Shown here: in pieces, positions 8,757-18,080 of the stretch
How positions within the stretch are numbered: the stretch's first letter is position 1
How the letters are laid out: the number at the start of each line of letters is the position of its first letter
Assembly: GCA_016702745.1 (NCBI GenBank)
Contig: JADJDJ010000001.1
Coordinates: 744,001 to 808,000, forward strand
Source: Chitinophagaceae bacterium
GTDB taxonomy: Bacteria; Bacteroidota; Bacteroidia; Chitinophagales; Chitinophagaceae
DNA: 64,000 bases
Direction: 5' to 3'
Position numbers and translations under genes: made by a program
The notes under the pieces: generated by a model
The model's database searches: none
Seen by the model: the letters and a program-made list of their open reading frames with translations, nothing else
Told to the model about the DNA's origin: nothing

Positions 8757-9724
8757 TTGAGAGAGGCCCTTTTTATCAAGAAAAACAAAGACCGCTGGCT
8801 CCGTATCCAGCATACCCCATCTGCTGACCCGGATGAAATGGCATCGGATTTTACCCAGCTGGTGAATGACCTGGCCTATGCCAAAACATTTTACCCTGCC
8901 GGTAAAGTGACCCATTATATCAATGCTCAGGCATCAAAGGTTTTCCTGGATATCTACCGTAATAAAAAAGAGGAATCCAACCGGATAGTTCATTTCTGGA
9001 AGTATGACCTGCCACTGACCATCCGCAAACATCACAGGGTGGCCTTGTTCTCTTTTACCATCTTCCTGATTTTTTCTCCATCGGATTTTTCACCTCCATG
9101 CAGGATGAGGAAATCGTCCGGAGTATCCTGGGGGATGGCTATGTGGATATGACGCAGGAGAATATCGCCCGGGGCAACCCCTTTGGCGTGTATGAAGGCG
9201 GCACCCCGTTTTTTAATTTTCTCGGACTGATGATCCACAATATCAAAGTGGATATGCTGATTTTTGTATCGGGTATTTTTGCCGGTGGACCCAGTTTGTA
9301 TATCGAAGGGAACAATGCCATTATGGTGGGAACTTTTGATTATTTGTTCTACCAGCATGGCTTGGGACTGGATTTCTGGCTCGTGGTTTTTGTACACGGA
9401 ACACTGGAGATGACGGCACTGATCTTTGCTGCTACAGCAGGATTTATACTGGGTAAAAGTTATTTTTTTCCGGGTACGATCCGGCGGCTGGATTCCCTGA
9501 AGCAGGGTGCCAAGGACGGTGTAAAGATCATGATCGGACTGATCCCCATTTCTGCCATGGCCGCTTTTTTTGAAGCCTATGTGACCAGATTATATAACGA
9601 TGCCGCTGTTATCACCACCCTGGTGGTGGTACTGTCCCTCTTTTTTGTGATCTGGTATTTTGTAATATATCCCATCCGGCTGGGCAGAAAAAGCCGGCAC
9701 CTGCTCAACGAGGAAGAAATATAA
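8757..9724 (+). CDS. Stage II sporulation protein M-like membrane protein (frameshifted)
   Basis: Two overlapping reading frames together encode one SpoIIM-family protein: 8757-~9075 (MREALFIKKNKDRWLRIQ...) and ~9076-9724 (...IGFFTSMQDEEIVRSILGDG). The switch lies in the T run at 9070-9075; one added T restores IFFSIGFF and a ~323-residue multipass membrane protein. The start is TTG at 8757; no ATG fits. Despite the family name this is not a sporulator: SpoIIM homologues are common in non-sporulating Bacteroidota next to RDD, DUF4129, MoxR and DUF58 genes, as here. The stop is 2 nt before the next start, implying coupled translation. The break is probably a sequencing error. Confidence 0.85.
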
Positions 9725-9726
9725 TT

Positions 9727-10575
9727 TTGAAAAAACACATCCAACATATTTTCGGTTTTTTCCGGCTCTTCTTGCTGGGTTCATTTTTATTGATGGCACC
9801 GGCAATACTGGCTCAAAGTTCAAACGATACCATTCCAACCGTTGAAGAAGGGGTGATTGTCGAAGAGCCTCCTCCACCCGAAGTAATGATGGATGAGGAA
9901 GAAAAGGATGATGAAGAAAAAAAATCAACAGAACATTTTACCCCCCTCGAAGAAAAAGACAGCCTGGTTTTATACAAACGAAGGTTGGCAACCGGTTATG
10001 CAGACAAACTGAAAAAAGATGATGATTTCTGGTATGCCGATGCGTCCATCAAAAAGGAAAAAGAAAAAGAAGAAGCCAGGATCAAACCAGATCTTGAATA
10101 TGTTCCTTTTATGCAGCGTACCTGGGTGCAAACCCTGCTCTGGATTATTATTATTGGCGGTTTTGCCTATGCCATCATGTGGTACCTGATGGATAGTCAG
10201 GTAGGCTTGTTCCGGAAGAAGAATGTACCGGTTAAAGATATGCATGGCGCCGTGGAAGAAATGCCGGAGGATATTTTTGCTATCCAGTTCCAACAGGAAA
10301 TTGATAAAGCCCTGGCACAGGGAAATTACCGGCTGGCGGTACGGGTACATTTTCTGCGGCTGCTTCGGAATCTGTCAGACAAAAACCTGATTCAATACAA
10401 ACAGGAAAAAACCAATCTCGATTACCTGATGGAGCTTTCCTCCAAAACATGGTATGCGGAGTTTTTCCGCCTGACCCGGCATTTTGAATACAGCTGGTAT
10501 GGTCATTTTGAGGTGGAAGAACCTACCTACCGCATCATCGCCAGTGAGTTTAACCAGTTTGAAAAGAAATTGTAA
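9727..10575 (+). CDS. DUF4129 domain-containing membrane protein
   Basis: 282 residues with a TTG start (MKKHIQHIFGF). It has a signal peptide (cleavage near ILAQSS), a very acidic periplasmic stretch (residues ~40-85), a single membrane helix around 137-157, and a C-terminal DUF4129 region (ALAQGNYRLAVRVHFLRLLR, then TWYAEFFRLTRHFEYSWYG). DUF4129 domains resemble the C-terminal part of membrane transglutaminase-like proteins and occur with MoxR/DUF58 systems. It is the second gene of the cluster, with 2-nt gaps on both sides. Confidence 0.88.
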   Translation: MKKHIQHIFGFFRLFLLGSFLLMAPAILAQSSNDTIPTVEEGVIVEEPPPPEVMMDEEEKDDEEKKSTEHFTPLEEKDSLVLYKRRLATGYADKLKKDDDFWYADASIKKEKEKEEARIKPDLEYVPFMQRTWVQTLLWIIIIGGFAYAIMWYLMDSQVGLFRKKNVPVKDMHGAVEEMPEDIFAIQFQQEIDKALAQGNYRLAVRVHFLRLLRNLSDKNLIQYKQEKTNLDYLMELSSKTWYAEFFRLTRHFEYSWYGHFEVEEPTYRIIASEFNQFEKKL

Positions 10576-10577
10576 GC

Positions 10578-11808
10578 TTGAAAAAAACGAATCTGTATAT
10601 CATCCTGATTTTTGTTGCCATTGCCCTGATCGCATTGGTGATAACAGGCAGTGGCCGTAAGAAAAAACTGGACGAACGGTTGAGCTTTCGGAAAAACGAT
10701 AAAATTCCCTATGGAACCTGGGTGGCTTATCGTTCGCTTTCCGGTATGTTTCCTTCAGCAACTATCGTCACCAACCGGCGGGAGCCGGGGCTTTGGGAGG
10801 AGATTTCAGCAGATAGCAGCAATCAGCTTTTTATGGCCATCATCCCCCGCTTCATGCCGGAGGAGTATGAAATGCAGCAACTCATCCGTTTTGTAGAGAA
10901 TGGGAATGATGTATTCATCAGCACCCGTGAAATCTCAGATGCGGCCGCTACCATATTGAAATGTACCATTCAAGATGAGGATATCCCTTATTACTTTGAG
11001 TCCAATACCATGGTGACCCGGAAAGATGACAGCCTCTCCGTAAGTCTGGGTCAGCCCTATTTCAGTAACTCAAAAGATTTGCCTATCCCGGCCGGAAGTA
11101 TGATGCTACATTTTCAGGGTCAATAACGAAACAGTTTTTAAACTGGGTTATGATGGAGAAGGGAACTCAATTTTGTTCAGTTCCAGGCAGGCAAAGGACA
11201 TTTATACCTGCACCTGGCCCCGCTGGCTTTCAGCAATTATTTTTTATTGCACCGGCAGAACATGGAATATTATGAGCAGGTGATGTCACTCATCCCGCCT
11301 GATGTGAAGAAGGTCGTATGGGACGAATATTTTATGTACAAAAGAAACCAGGAGCAGGAACGGAATAAAAAAAGCTGGTTAAAAGTATTGTCCAAATATC
11401 CCGGATTAAAAGCTGCCCTCATCACAGCTTTCCTGACCCTCTTGCTATATCTGTTACTGGAGATGCGCCGCAAACAACGAATCATACCGGTAGTGGCAAA
11501 ACCAAAAATGATTCACTTGATTTTGTCAAAACCATTGGCCGTTTGTATTATGACAAAAGCGATCACAAAACCTCTGCCGTAAAATGGGCACTTATTTTCT
11601 GGAGTATGTCAGGAACCGGTATAAACTGCCTACCGGAAATCTGGATGAGACTTTTATTCAGCAACTGCAATTCAAAACAGGGGCAGCCGAAAAGGAAATC
11701 AGGGGAATCGTTTCATTTATTAAATATGTAGAAGATAGCCCGGCTGTAACAGCAGCTGATGTATCTGCTTTTCATCAACAACTGGAATCATTTTATAAAA
11801 ACGCATAA
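10578..11808 (+). CDS. DUF4350 domain-containing protein (four frameshifts)
   Basis: Begins at a TTG (MKKTNLYIILIFVAIALIAL, a membrane anchor). Reading continues through four frame changes at about 11117-11120 (extra G), ~11180 (missing base), 11504-11508 (A run, missing base) and 11580-11583 (A run, missing base). Joined, the frames give a ~410-residue protein: N-terminal anchor, DUF4350 domain, a second membrane helix (LKAALITAFLTLLLYLLLEM) and a helical C-terminus ending ...HQQLESFYKNA. All parts resemble one family in the correct order, so this is one gene with indels, not several. Fits between DUF4129 and MoxR as usual. Error is likelier than decay, but four breaks in one gene leave some doubt. 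Confidence 0.78.
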
Positions 11809-11810
11809 GC

Positions 11811-12791
11811 ATGGAAGAACAACCACTTTTTCAGCAACGTACTGATTTGACAGCCTTGAACCAGGCCGTGATGTCCATCCGGAATGAAATCAGAAAAATC
11901 ATTGTCGGGCAGGATGAAATGGTCCGGCTGATCATTACCGCCTTACTGGCTGATGGCCACGTATTAATTGAAGGAGTACCCGGTGTCGCCAAAACCATGA
12001 CCGCTAAACTGGTGGCCAAAAGTGTGGATGCCGGTTTTTCAAGAATACAATTCACACCTGACCTCATGCCATCTGATGTATTGGGTACACCGGTATTCAA
12101 TCCAAGGGAGGCCAGTTTTGAATTCAAGAAAGGTCCTGTGTTCAGCAATATCGTGCTGGTGGATGAGATCAACCGGGCTCCGGCTAAAACACAATCAGCC
12201 CTGCTTGAGATTATGGAAGAAAGACAGGCAACAGTTGATGGCAAGACTTATATGATGGCGACTCCCTTTATGGTGTTGGCCACCCAGAACCCGGTAGAGC
12301 AGGAGGGAACCTATCGCCTGCCGGAAGCCCAACTCGATCGTTTCTTATTCAAAATAACCGTTCCTTATCCGAGCGAGTCCGAGGAGATGACCATCCTTAG
12401 TCAGTTTCACCAGATGGGCAATGCTTCTCCGCTGGAGATGATACACCCCGTACTTTCTTCGCAGCAGATTGTTTCTCTTCGTCAGCAGGTAAAGACTTTG
12501 CTGATTGAAGAAAGACTATTGCAATTCATTGCGAAACTGGTCCATCAGACCCGGAACAATAAATCGGTTTATCTCGGTGCTTCACCCCGGGCCTCGCTTG
12601 CAATCATGAACGCCTCCAAAGCCATGGCCGCTATCCAGGGCAGGGATTTCGTGACACCGGAAGATATCCTGGCCATTGCACCACCCGTATTGCGTCACCG
12701 GATCATTCTCTCTCCCGATAAGGAGATGGAGGGAATTACAGAAGATGATGTAATCAAACAGATCATTCAGAGCATGGATGTGCCGAGATAA
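11811..12791 (+). CDS. MoxR family AAA+ ATPase
   Basis: 326 residues, intact. Walker A GVPGVAKT at residues 55-62, Walker B VLVDE at 115-119, sensor region ATQNPVEQEGTYRLPEAQLD, and a C-terminal helical lid (GASPRASLAIMNASKAMA). MoxR ATPases act as chaperones that mature or activate partner protein complexes, usually with a VWA-like partner; the DUF58 gene 54 nt downstream is that partner here. It starts 2 nt after the preceding stop. Cytoplasmic, working with the membrane proteins encoded alongside. Confidence 0.95.
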   Translation: MEEQPLFQQRTDLTALNQAVMSIRNEIRKIIVGQDEMVRLIITALLADGHVLIEGVPGVAKTMTAKLVAKSVDAGFSRIQFTPDLMPSDVLGTPVFNPREASFEFKKGPVFSNIVLVDEINRAPAKTQSALLEIMEERQATVDGKTYMMATPFMVLATQNPVEQEGTYRLPEAQLDRFLFKITVPYPSESEEMTILSQFHQMGNASPLEMIHPVLSSQQIVSLRQQVKTLLIEERLLQFIAKLVHQTRNNKSVYLGASPRASLAIMNASKAMAAIQGRDFVTPEDILAIAPPVLRHRIILSPDKEMEGITEDDVIKQIIQSMDVPR

Positions 12792-12845
12792 AGTCTGATA
12801 CTTAGTGCGTGTGTTTCTTAACCCGGCTGATAACAGCTGTACTAC

Positions 12846-14171
12846 ATGATAAAATCTTTTTACTTACATAAACTGGTCTATTATATTGCGGGTCTTGCGG
12901 CCGTGGTATTTGTGACCAGCTATTTTTTCCCGCAGTTATACAGGATCGGGATACTGATCCTTCTCCTGCTGGCCCTGGCCATGCTGGTGGATGGCTTACT
13001 GCTATACAGTAAAAAAAATGCACTGGAAGCGGAAAGAGTACTAACAGAACGTTTTAGTATCGGCGATCCCAATAAAATTTTTATAAGACTGAAGAATAAC
13101 TATCCCTTTCCGATCCGCTGCAGTATCATTGATGAAATTCCCATCCAGTTTCAGGATCGCAACTGGCTGCGGAAAACACAGGTGGGAGGACATGGGGAAA
13201 CAGAGCTTCATTATACCCTGACTCCATTATCGAGAGGGGAGTACAGTTTTCATGATATCAATGTTTATGCACATGGACCATTGCAACTGGTGAGACGTCG
13301 TTTTGTATTTCCGGCACATCAGGTGGTGAAAGTATATCCTTCCTATGTGCAGATGCGCAAATACCAATTGCTGGCCGTGAGTAACCGGTTACAGGAAGTT
13401 GGAGTAAAAAGGATCCGTAAAATCGGGCATAGTATGGAGTTTGAGCAGATCAAAGAATATGTGCGCGGGGATGATTACCGGACTATCAACTGGAAAGCTA
13501 CAGCCAGGAAAGACAGTCTGATGGTGAATAATTATACAGACGAAAGAAGCCAGCAGATTTACTGCCTGATCAATAAAGGAAGGGTCATGAAAATGCCTTT
13601 CCATGGTATGACACTGCTGGATTATTCTATCAATGCAGCCCTGGTACTGGCCAATGTGGCATTGGTGCGGCAGGATAAGGCGGGTATCGTGACTTTTGAA
13701 AAGAACATTGATATGTTTTTACAGGCAGATAAGAAACCCACCCAGATGAATCTGGTGCTGGAAACCCTTTATCGCCAGAAAACCGATTTCCTGGAAGCTG
13801 ATTTTGAAAAACTCTTTTCTGCGATCCGTAACCGGGTAACCAACCGAAGTCTCCTGGTATTGTTCACCAATTTCGAATCTCTGGAAAGCCTGCAAAGGGA
13901 AATGCCGGCATTGAAGCGAATGGCACGTTATCACCTGCTGCTGGTGGTGTTTTTTGAAAATACAGAACTCAAACAATTACTGGATAAAAAGGCAGGAACC
14001 ATCGAAGAAATTTATATCAAGACGATTGCTGAAAAATTCGTGTATGAAAAAAGACTGATGGTAAAAGAACTGCATAAAAACGGGATCCTCTCCATCCTCA
14101 CCAGCCCGGAAAATCTGACGGTGAACACGGTGAACAAGTATCTTGAGCTGAAGACCAGAATGTCGATTTAA
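12846..14171 (+). CDS. DUF58 domain-containing membrane protein (MoxR partner)
   Basis: 441 residues. Two hydrophobic helices lie near the N-terminus (about 10-28 and 32-52), followed by a beta-rich region and the DUF58 signature around residues 195-235 (RGDDYRTINWKATARKDSLM). The C-terminal part resembles a von Willebrand A fold. DUF58 proteins pair with MoxR ATPases; in this cluster they probably act at the inner membrane in envelope or stress functions, though the client is not known. Last gene of the operon. Confidence 0.92.
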   Translation: MIKSFYLHKLVYYIAGLAAVVFVTSYFFPQLYRIGILILLLLALAMLVDGLLLYSKKNALEAERVLTERFSIGDPNKIFIRLKNNYPFPIRCSIIDEIPIQFQDRNWLRKTQVGGHGETELHYTLTPLSRGEYSFHDINVYAHGPLQLVRRRFVFPAHQVVKVYPSYVQMRKYQLLAVSNRLQEVGVKRIRKIGHSMEFEQIKEYVRGDDYRTINWKATARKDSLMVNNYTDERSQQIYCLINKGRVMKMPFHGMTLLDYSINAALVLANVALVRQDKAGIVTFEKNIDMFLQADKKPTQMNLVLETLYRQKTDFLEADFEKLFSAIRNRVTNRSLLVLFTNFESLESLQREMPALKRMARYHLLLVVFFENTELKQLLDKKAGTIEEIYIKTIAEKFVYEKRLMVKELHKNGILSILTSPENLTVNTVNKYLELKTRMSI

Positions 14172-14202
14172 GTACGAAGTATAAAGTTCGAAGTTCGAAA
14201 TG
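14172..14202. repeat. TACGAAGTA/TTCGAAATT-type micro-repeat
   Basis: Variants of the word (T)TCGAAGT/ACGAAGT run in tandem just after the DUF58 stop. The same word family recurs at 61067-61103 between trpE and trpG. Confidence 0.6.
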
Positions 14203-14285
14203 CCAGGTAGCCATGATGGCGTAAAACAGCGTCTGTAATGATCCGCATTTTTTTCCGGGAAGAACATCCTTTTTAATCAATCATT

Positions 14286-14293
14286 TACCTTTG
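14286..14293 (+). promoter_or_regulatory. Putative TAnnTTTG -7 element of truB
   Basis: TACCTTTG matches the Bacteroidota -7 consensus TAnnTTTG and ends 4 nt before the truB ATG. No clear TTTG -33 box is seen 19-20 nt upstream. If real, the mRNA would start at or next to the start codon. Confidence 0.45.
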
Positions 14294-14297
14294 CCCG

Positions 14298-14991
14298 ATG
14301 GAATTCAGCAAGACCGCATTTGAAGAAGGACAGGTTTTATTAATTGACAAACCATTACAATGGACCTCATTTGATGCGGTGAGGAAGATCCGGAACCTTA
14401 TCCGGATAAAGAAAGTAGGGCATGCCGGCACGCTGGATCCCCTGGCCACTGGTTTACTGATTGTATGTACCGGTAAATTCACCAAACGCATCAATGAGTA
14501 TATGGCACAGGAAAAAGAATATACCGGCCATTTTACATTGGGTGCCACTACACCAACCTATGACCTTGAAAGTGAACCCACGGATATAAAGCCATTCGAC
14601 AGCATAACGAATGAAGCCATTCATGCAGCCACCGCTCCCTTTACCGGAGAAATTTTTCAGGTGCCCCCTGCTCATTCTGCCATCAAGGTAGATGGAAAAC
14701 GAGTATACGAACTGGCCCGTCAGAAAGGAAGTAAAACTGGAACCGAGACAAATTACGATACACCTGTTTGAAATCACGGCGATCAATCTGCCGGTACTGG
14801 AGTTCAGGGTGGTTTGCAGTACGGGTACCTATATCCGTAGTCTGGCCAATGATTTTGGTGCGGCATTGGGTTGTGGTGCTTATCTCAGCAGTTTACGCCG
14901 TACCCGCATCGGAGCCTTCCCTGTTGATGATGCAATGAGTATTACAGGTTTTGAAGAAAAAGTAAAAGCAGCTTACAGTATAAACGGATAA
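14298..14991 (+). CDS. truB: tRNA pseudouridine55 synthase TruB (frameshifted)
   Basis: Makes pseudouridine-55 in the T loop of tRNAs. The first frame (14298-~14727) holds the catalytic motif GHAGTLDPLATGLL with the nucleophilic Asp and the N-terminal LLIDKPLQWTSFDAVRKIRN. The second frame (from ~14722) continues with VKLEPRQITIHLFEITAIN, RVVCSTGTYIRSLANDFG and a normal C-terminus. The join lies in the AAA at 14724-14726; removing one A gives a ~231-residue protein of ordinary TruB length. The catalytic residues are intact, so the break is probably a sequence error in a conserved housekeeping gene. Confidence 0.92.
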
Positions 14992-17300
14992 CTGATGGCC
15001 AGTTGAAACTGGTCGGCATCCCGCCATCTTTTATAGCCAAACCATTTATTCTGGACAGATAATTTATCCGGGGCCGGACTGGGATCCTTGGCCTTGATGG
15101 AATAATCCAGTCTCACTACAAAAAAGTTCAAGTCAATCCGGAAGCCGGTTCCCACACCCACCGCATAATCTTTCATCAGGCTACTCATTGAAAAGACCTG
15201 TTCTGATGGCCGGTTAGGCGAGGGTTTACTATACCAGATATTCCCGATATCAGTAAAGAGTGCACCTTCCACCGGAAAGCCAAAAGCCTTGATCAGCGGA
15301 AAACGATATTCCAGATTGGCTTCCAGATGCAAATCACCATAACGGTCCGGCAAACCCGTGGTGCCAAAATCCTGTACCGAAGATCCGGGTCCCAGCTTCC
15401 TCAAACTCCAGGCACGCATACTATTCGGACCGCCGGCAAAATATTGTCTAAGAAGGGGAGATTGTATTTTTATCTTCTTGTACCGTTGATCCAAAAGCAT
15501 AACCGATACCTGCAAAAGTAGAAGGACCAGTGCAGACCGGTTGATACTGATCTTTCTGACGAAATCTATATCGATCTTGATGAAACGGAAAAGATTACTG
15601 TCAAGAAAAGCATTCTTTTTAATCAGCCCGGTTAGTAATCCGGATACTTCAGCATTCAGACTGAGTACATTGATATTTTTCTTCCGTCCGCCTTTTACCT
15701 GCATCCCGGCCATCATGGAAGTAATCAGTCCGTCCGTAAAAATATTTTTCAGGGAGGGATTCTTTTTAAAGATGGAATCAAGCAGGGGAAGGGAACTGAA
15801 ACTGGAGTATTCAATATTAGGAAAACGCAGGGTCATTAATTTTTTTCCCCATTGAAATTCATATCCCCATGAACCGTTGATGGTATTGAGATTATAGAGT
15901 TGCCGCCGTTGCGTGGTAGCGGCATTAAATACCAACAGGGTGCGAATGCTGTTTCTTGTTTTTTCTCCCAGCCAGTCCATTCGGGGAATGGCTTTAGGAA
16001 AGGCAATCGTATGGTTAAGACTTAACTGCCTGGTTTGAATAAAGCGGATATCAGTTGCGGTATCACGTCCTGTTTCCACACCAAAACGGAGATTGGTACT
16101 GGCCTGTGCAGCGGCATGTCCGAAATTTCTGTTTTGCAATCCAATATTAAAACCGATACCAAAGAGGTTACCCGAAACCAGGTTTTGGTTCCGGCTTCCT
16201 TCCAGATTGGCCGTAAAAGAATATTTACGGGCAGCAGTGAGTCGGATGGTGAAATCAGCAGTATCCTGTCCGGTCCGTGGTTGTTGTTCAATATTGACCA
16301 GTCGCCAGGCACCAAGTGAATTAAACCGGTTGCTGGTGCGGAGATAATTGCGCTGGTCATATACATCACCTCTGTGCAGGTAAATATTGGGAGGGAGTAT
16401 TTTAGGTTTGAATGTATTCCGGTAAGAAATCACTTTCACACCGTTGACCCATGTTTCTTTTCTGGTAAAACCGGTTGTATCGAGTGGTGTATCCGGGTAA
16501 ATGGTAATATTTCCAACATAATATTTACGAAGACGGTTACTATCAAGACCGGGCCTGAGTCTGATCTCCAGGTCGGCAGAAGGATTGGCCCTTCTTTCCT
16601 GCAGTTTTTGTAATTGTTCCAGTTGTTCCAGCGGGTCAAAAGTGGGTTGTAAAAGTGATACATCAATCGTATCCCAGAGACCGATCAGTTCTTCCCTGCC
16701 AAAACGCATATAACCATTGTTACGGTATAAAAGTACCAGCCGGTCGAGTTCACTGGAAATAGCAGATTTGGCAAAAGGATCCCCTTTCTTTACCAGACCT
16801 GGCTCTTTGGTGGCCAGGGCCTGTAAATCGGGTTGTTTTAAATTATAGGCAAATGAATCAATCCGAACCACTTTACCCGGTGTTACCGTGAAATCAACCG
16901 TGGTTCTTAACTCATTTCCGGCCACGGTGTCAATAATGGCTTTATAGGTAATTGTATCATTAAAGTAACCAAGTGATTTGAGAAGGGCCTTCATATAAAT
17001 CACGGAGCGGTCTGCATTGGCACTTTCATATAAAGGGGGATTTACTATTACAGGCCGGTTGATTCCTTTATAGAGTATCTTTCTGGCTGCCCTTACCTTA
17101 ATACTGTCGTCGAGTTGGTTGGCCAGTCTTGACTTCAGCCGGTTTTTTTCTTCGGTGCTGAAGTTTCCGTTGACTGTAATATTATATTTGAAAACAAATG
17201 GCTTATTTGCAGGAGCATTTTTTGGAACAACCCCACAGGAGCTGATTATCGTCAGGCAGATAACGATCAGGGATATCCAAAGTAAATTGCGGCTGTGCAT
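14973..17300 (-). CDS. BamA/TamA family outer membrane protein (lipoprotein-type signal)
   Basis: 775 residues. The N-terminus is a lipoprotein signal (IVICLTIISSC), unusual for Omp85 proteins in general but common in this Bacteroidota TamL-like subgroup. POTRA-like repeats occupy roughly residues 35-330 and a 16-strand Omp85 barrel the rest. The conserved L6-type motif YFAGGPNSMRAW lies about 150 residues from the end. The likely role is insertion or translocation of proteins or lipoproteins at the outer membrane. The 3' end overlaps the end of truB by 19 nt (convergent). It is divergent from a TrmH-type methylase gene, a common Bacteroidota pairing. Confidence 0.92.
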   Translation of the reverse strand: MHSRNLLWISLIVICLTIISSCGVVPKNAPANKPFVFKYNITVNGNFSTEEKNRLKSRLANQLDDSIKVRAARKILYKGINRPVIVNPPLYESANADRSVIYMKALLKSLGYFNDTITYKAIIDTVAGNELRTTVDFTVTPGKVVRIDSFAYNLKQPDLQALATKEPGLVKKGDPFAKSAISSELDRLVLLYRNNGYMRFGREELIGLWDTIDVSLLQPTFDPLEQLEQLQKLQERRANPSADLEIRLRPGLDSNRLRKYYVGNITIYPDTPLDTTGFTRKETWVNGVKVISYRNTFKPKILPPNIYLHRGDVYDQRNYLRTSNRFNSLGAWRLVNIEQQPRTGQDTADFTIRLTAARKYSFTANLEGSRNQNLVSGNLFGIGFNIGLQNRNFGHAAAQASTNLRFGVETGRDTATDIRFIQTRQLSLNHTIAFPKAIPRMDWLGEKTRNSIRTLLVFNAATTQRRQLYNLNTINGSWGYEFQWGKKLMTLRFPNIEYSSFSSLPLLDSIFKKNPSLKNIFTDGLITSMMAGMQVKGGRKKNINVLSLNAEVSGLLTGLIKKNAFLDSNLFRFIKIDIDFVRKISINRSALVLLLLQVSVMLLDQRYKKIKIQSPLLRQYFAGGPNSMRAWSLRKLGPGSSVQDFGTTGLPDRYGDLHLEANLEYRFPLIKAFGFPVEGALFTDIGNIWYSKPSPNRPSEQVFSMSSLMKDYAVGVGTGFRIDLNFFVVRLDYSIKAKDPSPAPDKLSVQNKWFGYKRWRDADQFQLAISYPFIL

Positions 17301-17336
17301 GAAAAGGATAGGTGCAAATAAATAAAATCGGTCAGA

Positions 17337-18071
17337 ATGCTGTCAAAATCAAGACTCAAATATATCCAAACTTTAGGCCAGAAAAAATTCAGGCTTCAGG
17401 AAGGCTGCTTTCTTGCGGAGGGGCCCAAGCTGGTAGCCGAGCTTTTAACGGAAAAGAGGGTATTTGTGCTGGAGATCTTCGCTTTTGAAGAATGGATTTC
17501 GGAGAATCAACAGCTGATTGGTCAAACGGCGTGTAGCATAATTACTGAACAGGAATTAGAGAAAATTTCACAACTCAATACGCCTAACCAGGTGTTGGCA
17601 GTAGTGAAGCAATTTGAGAATGCTGTTCCGGATCGGGCAAAAGGTTTAATCCTCGCACTGGATAATATTCAGGATCCTGGTAACCTGGGTACGATGATAC
17701 GGATTGCAGACTGGTTTGGCATTCAGCAGATCGTTTGCAGCGAAGGAACGGCTGAGTGTTATAATCCCAAAGTGGTACAGGCTACCATGGGAAGTATTGC
17801 CAGGGTAGAGGTCTGTTATACCCAACTGGAAGAATGGTTGGCTGCTCAATCGCATACCCAGGTTTATGCGGCGGTTCTGGATGGACAGGATATCCGCAAA
17901 TTAAATCCTTTGAAAGAAGGTATCTTGCTGATTGGAAATGAATCAAAGGGGATCAGCCCGGAATTATTGGCGATGGCCAATCAACGGATCAGCATTCCGC
18001 AAAGAGGAAAGGCCGAATCCCTGAATGCGGCAGTAGCTGCCGGCATCATCTTATCGCACCTGGTATCCTGA
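17337..18071 (+). CDS. TrmH family (SpoU) RNA methyltransferase
   Basis: 244 residues. It has an N-terminal RNA-binding region (FRLQEGCFLAEGPKLVAELL) and a C-terminal SPOUT knot domain with the three motifs: motif 1 ALDNIQDPGNLGTMIRIAD (about residues 105-123), motif 2 LIGNESKGIS and motif 3 SLNAAVAAGIILSHL. It methylates the 2'-O of an rRNA or tRNA ribose using SAM; the exact target nucleotide cannot be assigned. Divergent from the Omp85 lipoprotein gene and convergent with the permease gene (9 nt apart). Confidence 0.93.
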   Translation: MLSKSRLKYIQTLGQKKFRLQEGCFLAEGPKLVAELLTEKRVFVLEIFAFEEWISENQQLIGQTACSIITEQELEKISQLNTPNQVLAVVKQFENAVPDRAKGLILALDNIQDPGNLGTMIRIADWFGIQQIVCSEGTAECYNPKVVQATMGSIARVEVCYTQLEEWLAAQSHTQVYAAVLDGQDIRKLNPLKEGILLIGNESKGISPELLAMANQRISIPQRGKAESLNAAVAAGIILSHLVS

Positions 18072-18080
18072 AATCAAATT

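Noticed and set aside
9060..9100. Programmed -1 frameshift in the SpoIIM-like gene
   Set aside because: The codon phase does not give an X-XXY-YYZ slippery site, and many other genes here have the same kind of break at homopolymers, which favours sequence error.
8757..9724. Evidence for sporulation from the SpoIIM homologue
   Set aside because: SpoIIM-family proteins are common in non-sporulating bacteria within MoxR/DUF58 clusters, and no other sporulation gene is present.
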